A stretch of DNA of 64,000 nt from Dimorphilus gyrociliatus. Lineage: Eukaryota; Annelida; Polychaeta; Dinophilidae. The position numbers and the translations under genes were made by a program. Positions within the stretch are counted from its first letter, which is position 1. Each line of letters begins with the position of its first letter. Shown piece after piece: positions 36,523-51,608 of the stretch. The notes under the pieces were generated by a model. The model searched no databases, was not told where the DNA came from, and saw only the letters and a list, made by a program, of their open reading frames with translations. The stretch covers positions 2,029,106 to 2,093,105 of the forward strand of contig CAJFCJ010000003.1 in the NCBI GenBank assembly GCA_904063045.1, given 5' to 3'.

Positions 36523-36954
36523 AAAGCCTCAAGTCAACAAGCAATCTATTTCTATTCGCCAGCGGCGTCGCTAACGAACAACTCAACTAGGATGATCGGT
36601 CAAGCTTAATTTCTAACGGAAAGACATTGGAAGAATCGATTACGAAGGCCTGAAATTTATATATAACTTAACAACCCTTTGGTCGTTCGACCAAATAAAA
36701 AACTACTCTTTGCCTGTCATCGAATAGCTCCAAACGGCTTTTCCTACAATACTTGACCTAATAAGACACGAACGCTGCTCATCAAGATTTCAGTATTTTT
36801 CACGGTGTACGAAATATAATTTGTATTAACTATAAGGAAAGCAATTTCAGATTCTTTCGATTACCGTTCTTTGTACCATCAATTTACATATATCATAACA
36901 TAAATCAGAGCACGAGATAACTCTCCCGCGCCATCTGTCTCCTACAGCAATATA
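36523..36954. other. Convergent 3' region of the orphan secreted gene and FAM162
   Basis: No coding signal. AATAAA near 36694 is a plausible poly(A) signal. GCGCCATCTGTCTCC, an inverted AGATGGCGC element, is at about 36929. Confidence 0.5.
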
Positions 36955-37522
36955 TTAGTTCGATTTTTTCTCTTCTGCTGCTTTTTCTTTCAGTTGTTTT
37001 TGCCAATCTAGTCCTCGTTTATGTAAACTATCTCCTTCTTTCTATAAACGAAAATGATACGATTGTTTAAAAAAAAAGCTGTTTTAAATAAAAAATAATT
37101 TAACGGTGAAATGGCCTATTTTTAAAAGTAAACTTGGAAAGCATACTTACCATGGCTTTTTTGCCTGAGTATACCATGATAATACAACCAAAGAAGGTTG
37201 CTAAACACATTCCCAAACTAACTCGAATTCTGAATAAATCCCTAGCCTTTTTAATTTGGCTGCTTGTAACAACTTCGGGAACCTCAGCAGCTGATTTATA
37301 CATTTTGGCATAAACCAACATCTTCTTATCAAAGTCTGATGGTCTGTGAGTAGGTCCAACTGAAAATTGCAACAATGACATAAGGTGATTTGATCAAGTA
37401 CCAACCTTACTTGTACTGTCTAAGCGTCTCACTGATGTGTTGAAGCTCCTTCTAATTGAAGATTGTTGCAAGTTTCGCAAAGTGGGCACAATATTGCGCA
37501 TTATTTTACTGGCTGAATTCAT
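36955..37522 (-). CDS. FAM162: FAM162-family mitochondrial membrane protein
   Basis: Exons 37411-37522, 37151-37359 and 36955-37041 encode 135 residues. A basic, serine/arginine-rich presequence (MNSASKIMRNIVPTLRNLQ, SSIRRSFNTSVRR) targets mitochondria. The core PTHRPSDFDKKMLVYAKMYK, EVPEVVTSSQIKKARDLFRI and the single helix SLGMCLATFFGCIIMVYSGKKA align with human FAM162A (HGTD-P), whose core is RPSxFEKKML and GCIxMVxxGKKA. A lysine-rich tail follows. FAM162A is a hypoxia-responsive protein of the inner membrane linked to the permeability transition. It is head-to-head with RFT1, 267 bp apart. Confidence 0.9.
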
Positions 37523-37789
37523 GATTCTAACTGAATGAGGTTGTAACAAAATTTCAAACGTGACTGAGGCGAAATGTAACCTTGACCTTACTTCAATGTC
37601 AGACAGCCCGTACCGAGTTCTACACAAGTCTTTCAAAAAGATTATTGTACTCAGAGGTCGTTCCCAGCTAAAATATCACGTCTAATCGAAATGAGTTTCG
37701 ATACAAACGCGGTGTCCGTAACTTGCAACCATTTCTGTGTTTTTACGACACCTTAGGTTCTTTCCTTCTAACTAACTAAGCAAATTATA

Positions 37790-40062
37790 ATGGAAAATCA
37801 CAATATATTGGCAAGTGCGACCACATCAGCACTATGCCATATGATTTACCAAGTTTGTAAACAATTTTTACATTTCCGTGTGAATCTTTAAGTTCAAGTT
37901 TCTTTTAGTTTATGTTTAGAATGTCATCTTTCATTCTAAATACATTAATAATACGTCAAACATCAAAAGAGTTACTAGGAGTTGTAAATGTGAGGTAATC
38001 AATGAGCACATTCACGTTCCTATCATACATCAATTGAAATCATAATATTAATTTAGGTTGACTTTGTTATATACAACTTTATTGTTTGTTACTCAAGAAT
38101 GTTTCAAAAAAGCATGCACTAATCGAAATAGTGTTAAAAATAAACCTTGGTCAGAAATCAACAATGTTTTATGGTTGGGGTTAGTTGCAATAAAATGAAT
38201 ACTTTCTAAATAATAATGCCATGACCGTATTTTGTAGAGTGCCCGCAAGCATCTTTTGTGTTTTAATTCTCTCATTACTGTGGATTTTTGGATTTAAGCA
38301 ACCGGTTGAGCCATATTATACATTCGCAGTGCTAGCTTTCGGAGTTTCTGTGGTAATAGAGTCATTCTCTTTGCCATTATTCGTATTAGGACAACTTCAT
38401 TTGTACGTTAAATTAAGAGTACGTAAATAAAAAGTATTTTAAATAATCAATTTAAATATTAATAACATTTTTAAAGGTTGTAATTGAAGGATTGGCCACA
38501 TTCATTCGAACTTTTCTAACGATTATATTAGTTTTTTATTTTAAAAATTGGGGATTAATTGGTTTTGGTTTAATTCAGATATTTTTCAGCTCTTTCGTAA
38601 CTTTATCCTATTACATTTATTTCTCATCAAGAATAATAAAAAAGCAAACAACCGAAAAATTTCCAATAAAGGATCTCATTGATTTTCTACCGAGATTTTC
38701 TTCAGTAATTTCAAATTTCCTTGGAATAAGCTCATTGTATTTAGCAGTAACTTTTTCTATTTTTGCTTCTTTAAGATAAATTTTGAATTATTACAACTTT
38801 CTTGGAGTTTCTTTAAGCAATCATGCTTAAAACAATTATTAACAGAGGGTGAAAGATACGTTATGACTATATTCCATGTATTAAATTTTCAAGACCAAGG
38901 TAAAGTTTTCTTACTTTATATATCCAACATTACGATCAATTTCTTGATTATATAGAATATATTTAAATTTTTCAGGCAAATATGACGTTATAAATAACCT
39001 AGGTTCAATGGTGGCTAGATTTATATTTATGCCAGTGGAAGAGAGTTCCCATCTATTATTTTCTCAAACCCTCACAAGAGGGAAAGATGCAAGTAGTCAG
39101 CCAAAAGTAACGAGTTCCCCTTTTCTTTAAACTGCAAAAAAATAGCTTATAATTTTCAGAAAGATCTTGAATTAGCTTCATCGTTTCTGGAGAATGTGCT
39201 TAAATTTGTTACTACCTTAGGATTGTTAGCTTGCGCTTTTGGGCAGGCTTATTCCTTTCTAGCGTTAAATTTGTATGGAGGAGAACTACTTAGTTCGGAT
39301 TCAGGTTTAGTTTTATATTGCTGACATAAATATTATTGATTAGATCTTCGTAAAAAATCATTAGGGCCTTGTCTCTTGAGAACTTTCTGCGTTTATCTTT
39401 TATTATTAGCCGTTAATGGGGTAACGGAAAGCTTTGTTTTTTCGGTTATGAAGAAAAACCAAATAGAAAGGTAAATTCCAATCGAAATAAATAACATTGT
39501 AGATTATAATTACGTATACTATTTATAGCTATAACCGAAAAATGTTACTATTTTCTATTATTTTCGTCATTTTATCATTAATATTAACTAAATTACTTGG
39601 GGGTGTTGGGTTTGTCTGGGCGAATGGCGCCAATATGCTGGCTCGTATTATCCATAGGTATTGATAATCCAAAATTTAACCAAGTACGCATAAATTTTTC
39701 GTTGACAGCTTTTTATACATAAGAGAGTTTTATAAAAGTTCGAATTATAGTCCGTTGAAAGGAGTTTATCCTACTAAAGCCTTTGTTATTTCTCTTCTAT
39801 GCTCACTAGGAATTACTTGCGCGTCCGAGGTAATTGGTGCTCTTTCAAACGGAAATCATTTTTATTTATTCCTAATTCATATTATTAATTTTGGCAGAGA
39901 TTGTTCTATCCGGTCTCAACCTTAACTGTTCTCATTCATGTCTCTATTGGTGGTGTTTGCTTAGCTGGAGTTTTATTAACTCTATGGCTAACCGACAAGG
40001 CATTTATACAATTTATGTTGAATTTTGTGAGAAACAGATCAAATCCTAAGAAAATAAATTAG
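37790..40062 (+). CDS. RFT1: RFT1, ER glycolipid-associated polytopic membrane protein
   Basis: Twelve short exons (37790-37852, 37909-37994, 38057-38179, 38238-38418, 38477-38704, 38776-38899, 38976-39106, 39160-39304, 39365-39470, 39529-39657, 39709-39829, 39898-40062) join perfectly to 533 residues. Diagnostic segments: [97 protein letters not shown] and [18 protein letters not shown]. About twelve membrane helices are expected. RFT1 is needed for N-glycan assembly from Man5GlcNAc2-PP-dolichol in the ER; whether it is the flippase itself is debated. Confidence 0.97.
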
Positions 40063-40160
40063 AAAGACTATTGTACAAAAATTTATTATTTTTATATAAA
40101 AAATCGAATTGTATGGGGAAAAAAGTAATAAAGTAGAAATAAAATATTTACTGTAATAGA

Positions 40161-43100
40161 TCAAAAAGCGGTCTGTAAACTGGAAAGAGCGTCTTGTAAT
40201 TTACGCAATTTAGTCTCAGTTGCTGCTTTGGCTTCTTCAGTGTCCTTTAGCAATTCCCTCATTTCATCTTCGACTTCTTTTACTCTAGCTGATCGGTCAG
40301 CTATTTCTCTATCCTTTTCTAAAATTCTTTGCCTCATTTCTGATTCTAACAGCTCTTTCTGTGCGACTAACTGTTTTCGAAAAGATTCATCAGCCGCTTG
40401 TAAATTTTTTCGGCTTTCTTCGGCAGATTGGACGGCAGTATTCTTCTCTTCGTTTAATTTTTTATGCTTTTCATCCCATACAGACTTTAATTTACGAACT
40501 TTCTCTTCTAATTTGACGATCAAGTCGCATTTTTCACTCCATTGGGACTTGATCGCATTATGAGATCTACGCCAATTTTCAACTTCCTCTTCTAATTCAG
40601 AGACTCTCTTTTTTAGGTCATCTTTTCGATTTCTCATTCTCTCTAATCTATCATCATAATCTTTCTGAACACAAGCGTCATTTTCTAAATGATCATGTAA
40701 ATCTCTTTCGGAACGAAGGGCATCACTCCTTGCTTCCTTAACTTCAGCATCCCTCTCTAATAAAGCTTCTTTAAGTTTAGCTATTGTTGACGTTTGATCT
40801 TGAATTATAGCCGTTTTTATTCTTACTGTATCAACTTCAGACTCTAGTTGTTTTGCTAAAGTTGCATTTTCATTTCTCAAAGATTCGATTTTAGCCTCTA
40901 GCCTTCCCCTTTCTTGAGCTAAACTTGACCCCTGCTCGGCAAGTTCTTCACTCCAAACTTTTCTCTCAGCTTTCAGACCTTCGTTAATCGATTTAACAGC
41001 TGTCAACTGAGCCAATAAGTCATTTCTCTCCTTTTTTACTAATTCTAACTGTATCATTCTTCGCTTAGCCTCATCTACATGTTTTTCCAGTTCAGTTATA
41101 CGGTCTTTCATATCCGATGCTTGCTCATGCTTGCATTTATTTAGTTCCGTTAATCTCCCTTTTTGTTCTTTCACCAATTGGGTTAGTTCGTTAATCATTT
41201 TCGAAGACTTAACATTTTGTTCTGTGGATTCTTTTAGGGCTTCTCTCGTTTCTGATAATTCATTTTTATTAGTCTCTAATTCTTTTACGATTTTTTCTCT
41301 TGTCTCTGCCTCTATTACAAGAGCAATTCTAAGTTCATCTTCGAGCCTACTATATTCGTTTGCCAACATATCGATTTTCATCTTTTGGGTGCCATCTATT
41401 TTTTCATTGGAAAGTCTTAAGTTTAATTCTTTTTCGTATTCTTCCTTTTTAGCTTTTAACTGCGCTTTCAAATCAATATTCTCTCCCTTTAGGATTTCAA
41501 CCTGTCACGGTTAAAAAGATACGTTAATGTATAGGATATCTACCAAAGACATTTAATCTATTTAAAGTATTTAACTGCTCTCTATTGTACAACTGCTCTT
41601 AAACGAACGAATAAACGAACTTGTTGTGAAATAGTAAAATTTTCTTTCTGATTTATCTTCAATTCTTTATTCAATTCGTCGAATCGTTCGGCGTAGTTCT
41701 TTTCTAGTTCCCCATTACTTTTCTCTAAATTGATGCATTTACTATGTAATTGATTGATATATTCGGAAGACTCTTTTAGCTCCAAGCGCATTGTTTCTAA
41801 AGAATTCTCGCATTCTATTCTCTTGTCTCGTTCCTCTGAAAGGGTCTGCTGTAATTGACGAACCATCGAAGCTAATCTATGGGATGCAGCTTCAGCTTGG
41901 TGAAGACGATCGTAATCAAATTTTATACGTTTCTCGTCCATCTTTTCCCTTTCAATTCTAAATGAATAAATAACTGAAGTATCTATACAACAAAAAAAAG
42001 AATGTTATTACCTTTTAGTAATATTTTCAGCCGGTTTTTTGGTTCCTTGAAGAAAGCATATAATATATTTTAGCAACTGTCCTACTTTTTTTTTAAATTA
42101 ACTGACCGTTGACAAAAGCTGATCGAACTTCATTTTTATTTCTATTTGTTTCAGTTTGAGTGCATGAACTAGTAGTTGTAACTCTTTCCTAAAGTATAAA
42201 AAATGGATACTATGCAATTACAATTAATGCTACTTTTTGCTACTTTTAAATTATCTTTATCTAAAATTCTTAGCTATTCATTACCTCTTTCAATTTTGAC
42301 TTTTCGAGTAGATCGGCCAATTGTTTTTCAATATTTTCTAATCTCTCTTTACTTTCGACTTTCTATTTTTGTAGAAATGAATATAAAAAATTTAATTATC
42401 AAATATTTTCTACTGTTTTGTTTATACCAATGAAGTTTTATTTCTAGTTTCATCTTTCGATGGTTCCTCGCTTAGAATAGTTGATTCATTGCTGCTTACA
42501 GTGGATATTTCTGGCGTTTTTACTCTTCTGCTACGGAATTTTTCTAGTGCAGCATCAATCTTCGGCGTCATTATTCTAGAATCTAAGATTGATGTATCGG
42601 ATGAATTTGAATGAAGAAATTCTGAAAATTCGTTTAAGTGAGGGGAGAACGAAAACGTTTTTTCAGCTATTTCTCCATTTTTAGTCTTTCCATCTAAAGA
42701 ATGTAGATACGGTAGAGTATTCCATATTGACTTTTGATAATCTGAAGAAAAAACTTAATTCTACCCATTGTCATTTAAATTGAGTTAACCATTACCAGAT
42801 TCACAGCAAATTGCATTTGTAGCAGATCCTTGATTAAATAATAACTCTTTTAAGTAACGACATGCCTCTAAACAGGCTAAGACGTGCTCAAAATCTGTCA
42901 ATGTATTCCCAGAGGCATTTAAGATACTAAATTTGGTGGATGGAATACTTCTCAAACCAGATAAATCACTTATCTTATTATGCGAAACATCTAACTTTAC
43001 AAGATTCCTATAGGCCGTTGATAATAATATTTTAATATTTCATGTAAAAAGGAAACTTACTTTGTATTATGTAAACCTGTAACCGTCTCGATCTTGTTAC

Positions 43101-43329
43101 ATGATAAATTCAGGTTTCTAAGGTTAACGAGACTCTCTAAGCCTTCGATATATTTTATTTTATTTGATGAGAGATCCAAAAATTGTAAACTAACAGCTGC
43201 TTTTAAGTTTATAATACGATCAATCTTATTAGAATGGAGGTTAAGAGAAACTAAATGTCCTGTTATTGATAAAGAATGAAGATTTGTTATATTTCTATCA
43301 ATGAGATTAATTTCGCGTAATTCATCCAT
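40161..43329 (-). CDS. LRRCC1: LRRCC1-like centrosomal leucine-rich repeat and coiled-coil protein
   Basis: Exons 43061-43329, 42796-43007, 42428-42741, 42285-42361, 42107-42188, a short exon near 42012-42047, about 41635-41960, and 40161-41503. The N-terminus is a run of SDS22-type leucine-rich repeats (NLIDRNITNLHSLSITGHLV, LNLHSNKIDRIINL, LDLSSNKIKYIEGLESL, LNLSCNKIETVTGL) matching LRRCC1/CLERC. A serine-rich linker follows, then several hundred residues of continuous coiled coil to the C-terminus (KEELELRLSNEK-type heptads through LRKLQDALSSLQTAF). LRRCC1 is a distal-centriole protein needed for spindle poles and ciliogenesis. Other LRR-coiled-coil centrosome proteins (e.g. CEP97) are less similar in the repeat sequence. 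Confidence 0.82.
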
Positions 43330-43583
43330 CTTTATTAATTTACCAATCTGAAACTTTTTATGATTTTATCACAGTATAAGACTTATAACAGAGTTATAAA
43401 TGACAAGACACTTTTAAATTTTCAGAAAAATTAAATTGATTGATGAGAAAAGGTAGTAAAAGGGTAATTTCATGTTCAAACACAATCCGAACCGGATGTT
43501 GATCCAGATTTCTGCTAAAAGCCGGACTTGAGTTCCGCACTCGAACAGACTTAAGGAAAGCATTTGCTGCGGTCTGATCTGAT

Positions 43584-43608
43584 CACGTGCCTACACTTTC
43601 GCGCCAAA
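43584..43608. promoter_or_regulatory. E2F consensus site (and E-box) between LRRCC1 and MCM6
   Basis: TTTCGCGCCAAA at 43597-43608 is a perfect E2F site, 83 bases before the MCM6 start codon. MCM genes are classical E2F targets, so G1/S control of MCM6 is expected. CACGTG at 43584-43589 is an E-box. The interval is only 361 bp between divergent start codons, so LRRCC1 may share the control. Confidence 0.75.
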
Positions 43609-43690
43609 ACGGAAACATGGCGTCCTAAGATCCACTGGATTGAGTTATAAGTCTGCTTGCAAGCGAAGATCTTCACTACTTATCAGAAAC

Positions 43691-46901
<3,211 letters not shown>

Positions 46902-47603
46902 TAAAAATAATAAGAATAATTATTTAATTTATCGTCATTTTTTTATTAGTAAAACTGTAGCATCTGCATTTATATTTAATAAGTTTTTAGGAAACAGCAA
47001 AACCAGCAAAATAACCTACTGCCTACTGTGTGTTCAATTTAACATATTATTACTTATTGATGTTTTTTGTAACTTTTATTCATTTGTTCGACCAGACTAT
47101 GCATTTACGGCTGTACAAAAAACTTAGTTGTTTTAACATTTTATACATTTATATATGTAAATTATATATATATATATATATATATATCTCACTGTAACAA
47201 GAACTTATTATTGTTTTATCAAACACGGCACCATAAAACCTTGAAATAAATACAAAAATATATCTATACGTATATAAAATTTTGTCTACATAGCCAATAT
47301 CCAATTTTCCAAAATTTATCATTCCAATATTAGATATAGTGAGGAAACTTTATGTATTAATCGTGTCTGCTGTCAAACATAACCTTTCAATTGAGTTCCT
47401 TGATAAAAATGGCGAATAGAAAAGTAAACATGTTCAAAATTGTGTAAACCTATAGAAAACTTGTTGCTCTGATTGCTTAATTTGTTGAGGATATTTGTAA
47501 TTTCCCGTATTAGATAGGTTAAATAATTATCATTAAATATAAATATATATAGAGCAAATTTCAAGCTATTGCACTTGTCAATTGCAAAGTATTAGAGGGA
47601 AAA
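46902..47603. other. Intergenic with (TA)n repeat and promoter of the polyprotein gene
   Basis: A pure (TA)n run lies at about 47163-47187. A TATA box (TATAAATA at 47538-47545) sits 59 bases before the start codon of the next gene, which is unusual among the mostly TATA-less housekeeping genes here and suits a tissue-specific secreted product. Confidence 0.55.
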
Positions 47604-49438
47604 ATGAAGTGTTTACTTGCGTATGTTGCTTTGTCGGCTATTGTTTTTTGCGAAGCTAATTTGCCAGGCTTACCGTTTCTTCAAAGTGCCTTATTTAAAA
47701 AGAGATCGTCCGGTAAACGTTTCACGGTTGAAGAGGCAGCTGATGCCGATGCTCAACTTCAACGTCGAATTCAAACAGAATGTTACCCTAAAGTTATGGT
47801 AAGTGTTCTCTTTTGATAAATAATAATTCTCATTGAATGTCATCTTAGGCTTGTTGTGCTGGAAATCCAAACAGCTGCGCTCAATGCGAAAATGATATGA
47901 CCAAATGTGTTCATAGAATCACAAGTGAAATCTATGCCTCTTACAATTACGTTTATCCCGATAGTGATAAGAAGAGATCTGCACATCAGCTCGTAGCTAG
48001 AGCAGTAGAGAAGACTAAGAGGCAAATATCTAAGGCCGATATTTTAACTGCTCAGAAAAATTCCCAACAAAGGGCAATGACAGAATGCAATCAACCAGCT
48101 CAGGTAATGTATTATTTTGAACTTTTAAAGACAAATTCATAAGTAAACTATAAAAATAATAGGAGTTTTTTATGAACTGCCTATCAAGCGGAAAATCGCA
48201 AAACCAATGTAGCAGTGAAGTCGAAGCTGTAGTTGCTGAATGTTCAAAAAAAATTGCCATAGAAGAATTCTCTAAATTTGGGATGACTATACCTTCAAAA
48301 CGAGGCATAAAGAGACAAATTTCGAACGCCGATCTTGAAAAGATGCAAAGAGTTGTTACTCAAAGAGTTAGGGATGAGTGTAGTGGACCAGCTCAGGTAA
48401 AAAACAGTCGTTTTTATTCCTTGTCCTTGAAAAAATTCAATCATTTACTACACAGGAGTCATTTATGAAATGTTTAGGAAGTGGTAAATCTCAAGGTCAA
48501 TGTTCATCTGAACTTGAACCTATGGTTGTAGCCTGTTCAAACAAAATAGCTATGAAAGAATATGCAAAGTTGGGTATTACTATTCCTGGAAAGAGAGATC
48601 TTAAGAGACAAACTTCCCAGGCTGATCTTCAGCGTGTTCAACAAATAACCACTCAAAGAGCAATGATTGAATGCCGTCAACCAGCTCAGGTAAAAATTTA
48701 ATTATTATATTCAAGACAATAAAAACTAAATGTAAATATAGAATTTCTTCTTGAGCTGCATGGGAAAGGGTCAAAGCCCTGAGCAATGTTCTTCAGAAGT
48801 TGAAGCCATGGTTATGGAATGTTCTACAAGAATTGCTCAAGAGGAATATGTTAAAATTGGCATTTCTTTGCCATCAAAGAGAAACGGACATAAGAGAGCG
48901 GTTAGTGAAGGAGATATTCAAAATGCCCAAAGTATTGCATCTAACCGAGCCATGACCGAATGCAGGAAGCCTACACAGGTATCTATATCGAGAGCACTCT
49001 TTAAATTAAATAAGAAAAAACTGCTATTACGATAGGATTTCTTCATGGACTGCTTGCGCAAAGGTAATCCCCAAGAACAATGTTCAAGAGAAGCAGAATC
49101 CGTAGTTGTGGAATGTTCAAATAAGATTGTCCAAGAAGAATTTGCCAAAATAGGCTTTAATTTACAATCGCTATCAAAGAGAGAAGAAATAACTTACGAA
49201 CAGCAGATGGCAATCGCGCAAGAAATTCAAGAAAAATGCTCTCCGCAATCAGATGTATTTAAGAAATGTTCATAATCATGATGATCCCTAATTTATTTTT
49301 TTATACTTTCAGGCCTGCTTTAAATCTTGCCAGGATTTTCAATGTTTTGATAAATGTCAATTAGAACTTTCTGCTTGCACCGCTGTAATCTATCAAAACT
49401 ATGGAATCGAGATAATTGACAAGAAACGATCGCTTTAA
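47604..49438 (+). CDS. Secreted polyprotein of repeated four-cysteine helical modules with dibasic cleavage sites
   Basis: Seven exons, all phase 0: 47604-47798, 47849-48103, 48163-48396, 48456-48689, 48742-48978, 49036-49254 and 49313-49438 (499 residues). MKCLLAYVALSAIVFCEA is a signal peptide. Exons 3-6 are diverged copies of one module of 73-79 residues: FFMxCLxxGxSxxQCSSEVE, then a third cysteine (ECSxKIAxEEF), KxGxxxPSKR, then KRQ(I/T)S and TECxxPAQ with the fourth. KR pairs (GIKRQISN, DLKRQTSQ, TKRQISKA) recur at module borders, so proprotein convertase cleavage would release helical peptides of about 75 residues, several starting with Gln, which could cyclise. Exon 2 and exon 7 are related caps. 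No known family is recognised; roles as hormone, defence, structural or venom-like peptides are all open. Confidence 0.8.
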
Positions 49439-50605
49439 GGGAATCTTGTTAGATATTTAATTGATAAATTATATTTTCCTATAAGTATGTTAGTATAGAG
49501 CAAATAAAAAAGTTCAAAGGAAACACATGGATATATAATTTGAATATTAATTTTTTGTTATTTGGCTGGTTATTTAGAAATATACATTATTATATATTGA
49601 AAGTATTCAATATATATACAGTATATATATATATTGATAGCAAACAATGATAAAAAACATGGAAAAAATTTAATAGAACAAGAATTCCTTTAATTATATT
49701 TAATAGTTGTAATTTCGATAGTTACTATCCCGACAAACACATTTACACACTCTATTTGTAAAAATATAAATATAAAAGCAGAAATATATAACAGAAAAGA
49801 GATGTTGTATATGTAATAAAAAGTTGAAAGGGTAGTCTAACTACCTAGAAGATTCCAACGAAAGGAAATCTTTCTAACCTACTGGAAAATGAAAGATGAG
49901 AGAAAGGTATCTTAGATGAAGTCAGTTGAAGCATGAGGAAGTTGATTTATGCGATTGCATGCGAAAATATTTTCAGTTAAATAGACTTTTAGTACCGTCT
50001 ATAAAATTCAGAGAGTAACTGTATCAAGTTAACTTAAGCCATCTCAAGTAGGTTTTTTTCATTTGAAACATTTTTATATGCCAGATAACTTATAATCGGG
50101 AGAGTAGGGAAAGAAAAAACAAGAGAGAGAGAGAATTGAGTAAATCTTTAAGTTTTTCCTACATTACAATAAAAAACGAGAATTTTGAATATTTGAACTA
50201 GGTTAGCAGTTTTTATTTCATATATAAAAAATATTTCTTTTATTCTTCCAATTACTAATTGACCAAACATTTTAAATTCGATATCTGTGCTAATTGTATT
50301 TCTTTCTGGTGCACTTTAGACAGTGAACGATGCAAGATGCGTAAAATGGGGAAATGAAAATAAAATTCACGCTTTCCAATAATTTACCAAACTGCATGAT
50401 GTCAATATCATAGTGTTATAGTACAGTGCAACTAGCAGGTTTCATTTTAAAATTATAAGTCATCAGGAGGTGATGTATTTTGTTTTTGTAAAAGAAAAAA
50501 AGTTTGAACGTAATAAACTCATGGAGAGTTAAAAAAACATGTTTAACAGATCAGTTAATCTCACAGTAAAGCCGTAATTGATTGATATAAAAGCCACATT
50601 TTTTT
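49439..50605. other. Long AT-rich region between the polyprotein gene and alternative oxidase
   Basis: No gene is seen. It includes the polyprotein's AATAAA (about 49502), short TA runs near 49610-49635 and a GAGAGAGA run near 50124-50135. Confidence 0.5.
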
Positions 50606-51608
50606 TTATTCTCCAGGTTTATATGGATTATAATCTGTTTTCTTCATAGATCCTAATGTATGATTGACAACTCTATGGTGAGCTTCATCTGCCCTTATTG
50701 CGAGAGTTACATCCAAAAGAGTAGCTGTTGGTTTTAACTTCCAATACGTTATAGCGACTTTAGGAGCTGGAGTAGTTTTCCAATGTTTTAAACAACCGTT
50801 TTCATTCTCTATATCGAGTAAACACTTTGTATACGTAACTACGGCTTCTTCTTCTAAATAACCCACAAAACGATGGCAATATTTCGGCGAGATGAGGTAT
50901 GCCAAAGAGAAAAATGTAACAAAAAAGCCTTGAGTCCCTACAACTCCAGCTCTAAACATCCATGATGGCTTTTTCAATTGCAGAGCGGTCATCAAGTGCA
51001 TTCTTTCATTCTCGGCCTCCTCTAACAATGTATGTATCCATCCGTGATCTCTTTCCATTCTTCTTAAACTATTCAAATGTCTAACCATTGCTATGTAAGG
51101 AAACGAACAAATTTCAAATTTAAAAAATATTAGAATTTTTCTTAACTGACAAATCTTTACCTGCAACCATTCCCGGCACTCCTGCAACTGTTTCCAAAAA
51201 TGTGATTCTATTTATCCAAACGCCTTCGTCGCGTTTTCTGTTATATCCAGACAATATATCAAAACCCTTTCTTAAAAATTGAACTGTTAGATAAGCAGAC
51301 CAATCAATAAAGCCTTTTGGTTGTCGATGGGTGATTGTGATGGATCTCACTTCGTCATCGCTCCATATTGGATGAGGCAACGAGGATGCTCCAATAGGTG
51401 GTTCATGGGCCGATTTTGTTTTACTAACAAAATTGTCTCCAGTATTAATTTCGGAAATTTGTTCTTGAACTCGTTTATCGAAATCAGCTTGCGAATATTC
51501 TTTCTTGCTACAAAGTACTTGAGAGGAATAAGAGAGTTGACGAAATGATGTTATAACAATATGCTGTTTAAGTATTCTTCCAAGCACTATTGTTGGACGA
51601 GATATCAT
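50606..51608 (-). CDS. AOX: Mitochondrial alternative oxidase
   Basis: Two exons, 51161-51608 and 50606-51090, give 310 residues. The N-terminus (MISRPTIVLGRILKQHIVI) is a mitochondrial presequence. All diiron ligand motifs are present: FLETVAGVPGMVAAMVRHL, LLEEAENERMHLMT, YLEEEAVVTYT and IRADEAHHRVVNHT. AOX is a non-proton-pumping, cyanide-insensitive ubiquinol oxidase on the matrix side of the inner membrane that bypasses complexes III and IV. It occurs in many marine invertebrates but not in vertebrates or most insects. An intron and a surrounding animal gene context show it is native, not bacterial contamination. It ends YNPYKPGE, as animal AOX often does. Confidence 0.97.

Noticed and set aside
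40228-41514. Serine/phenylalanine-rich plus-strand frames opposite LRRCC1
   Set aside because: Antisense of a coiled coil; the composition is a by-product of lysine/glutamate codons.
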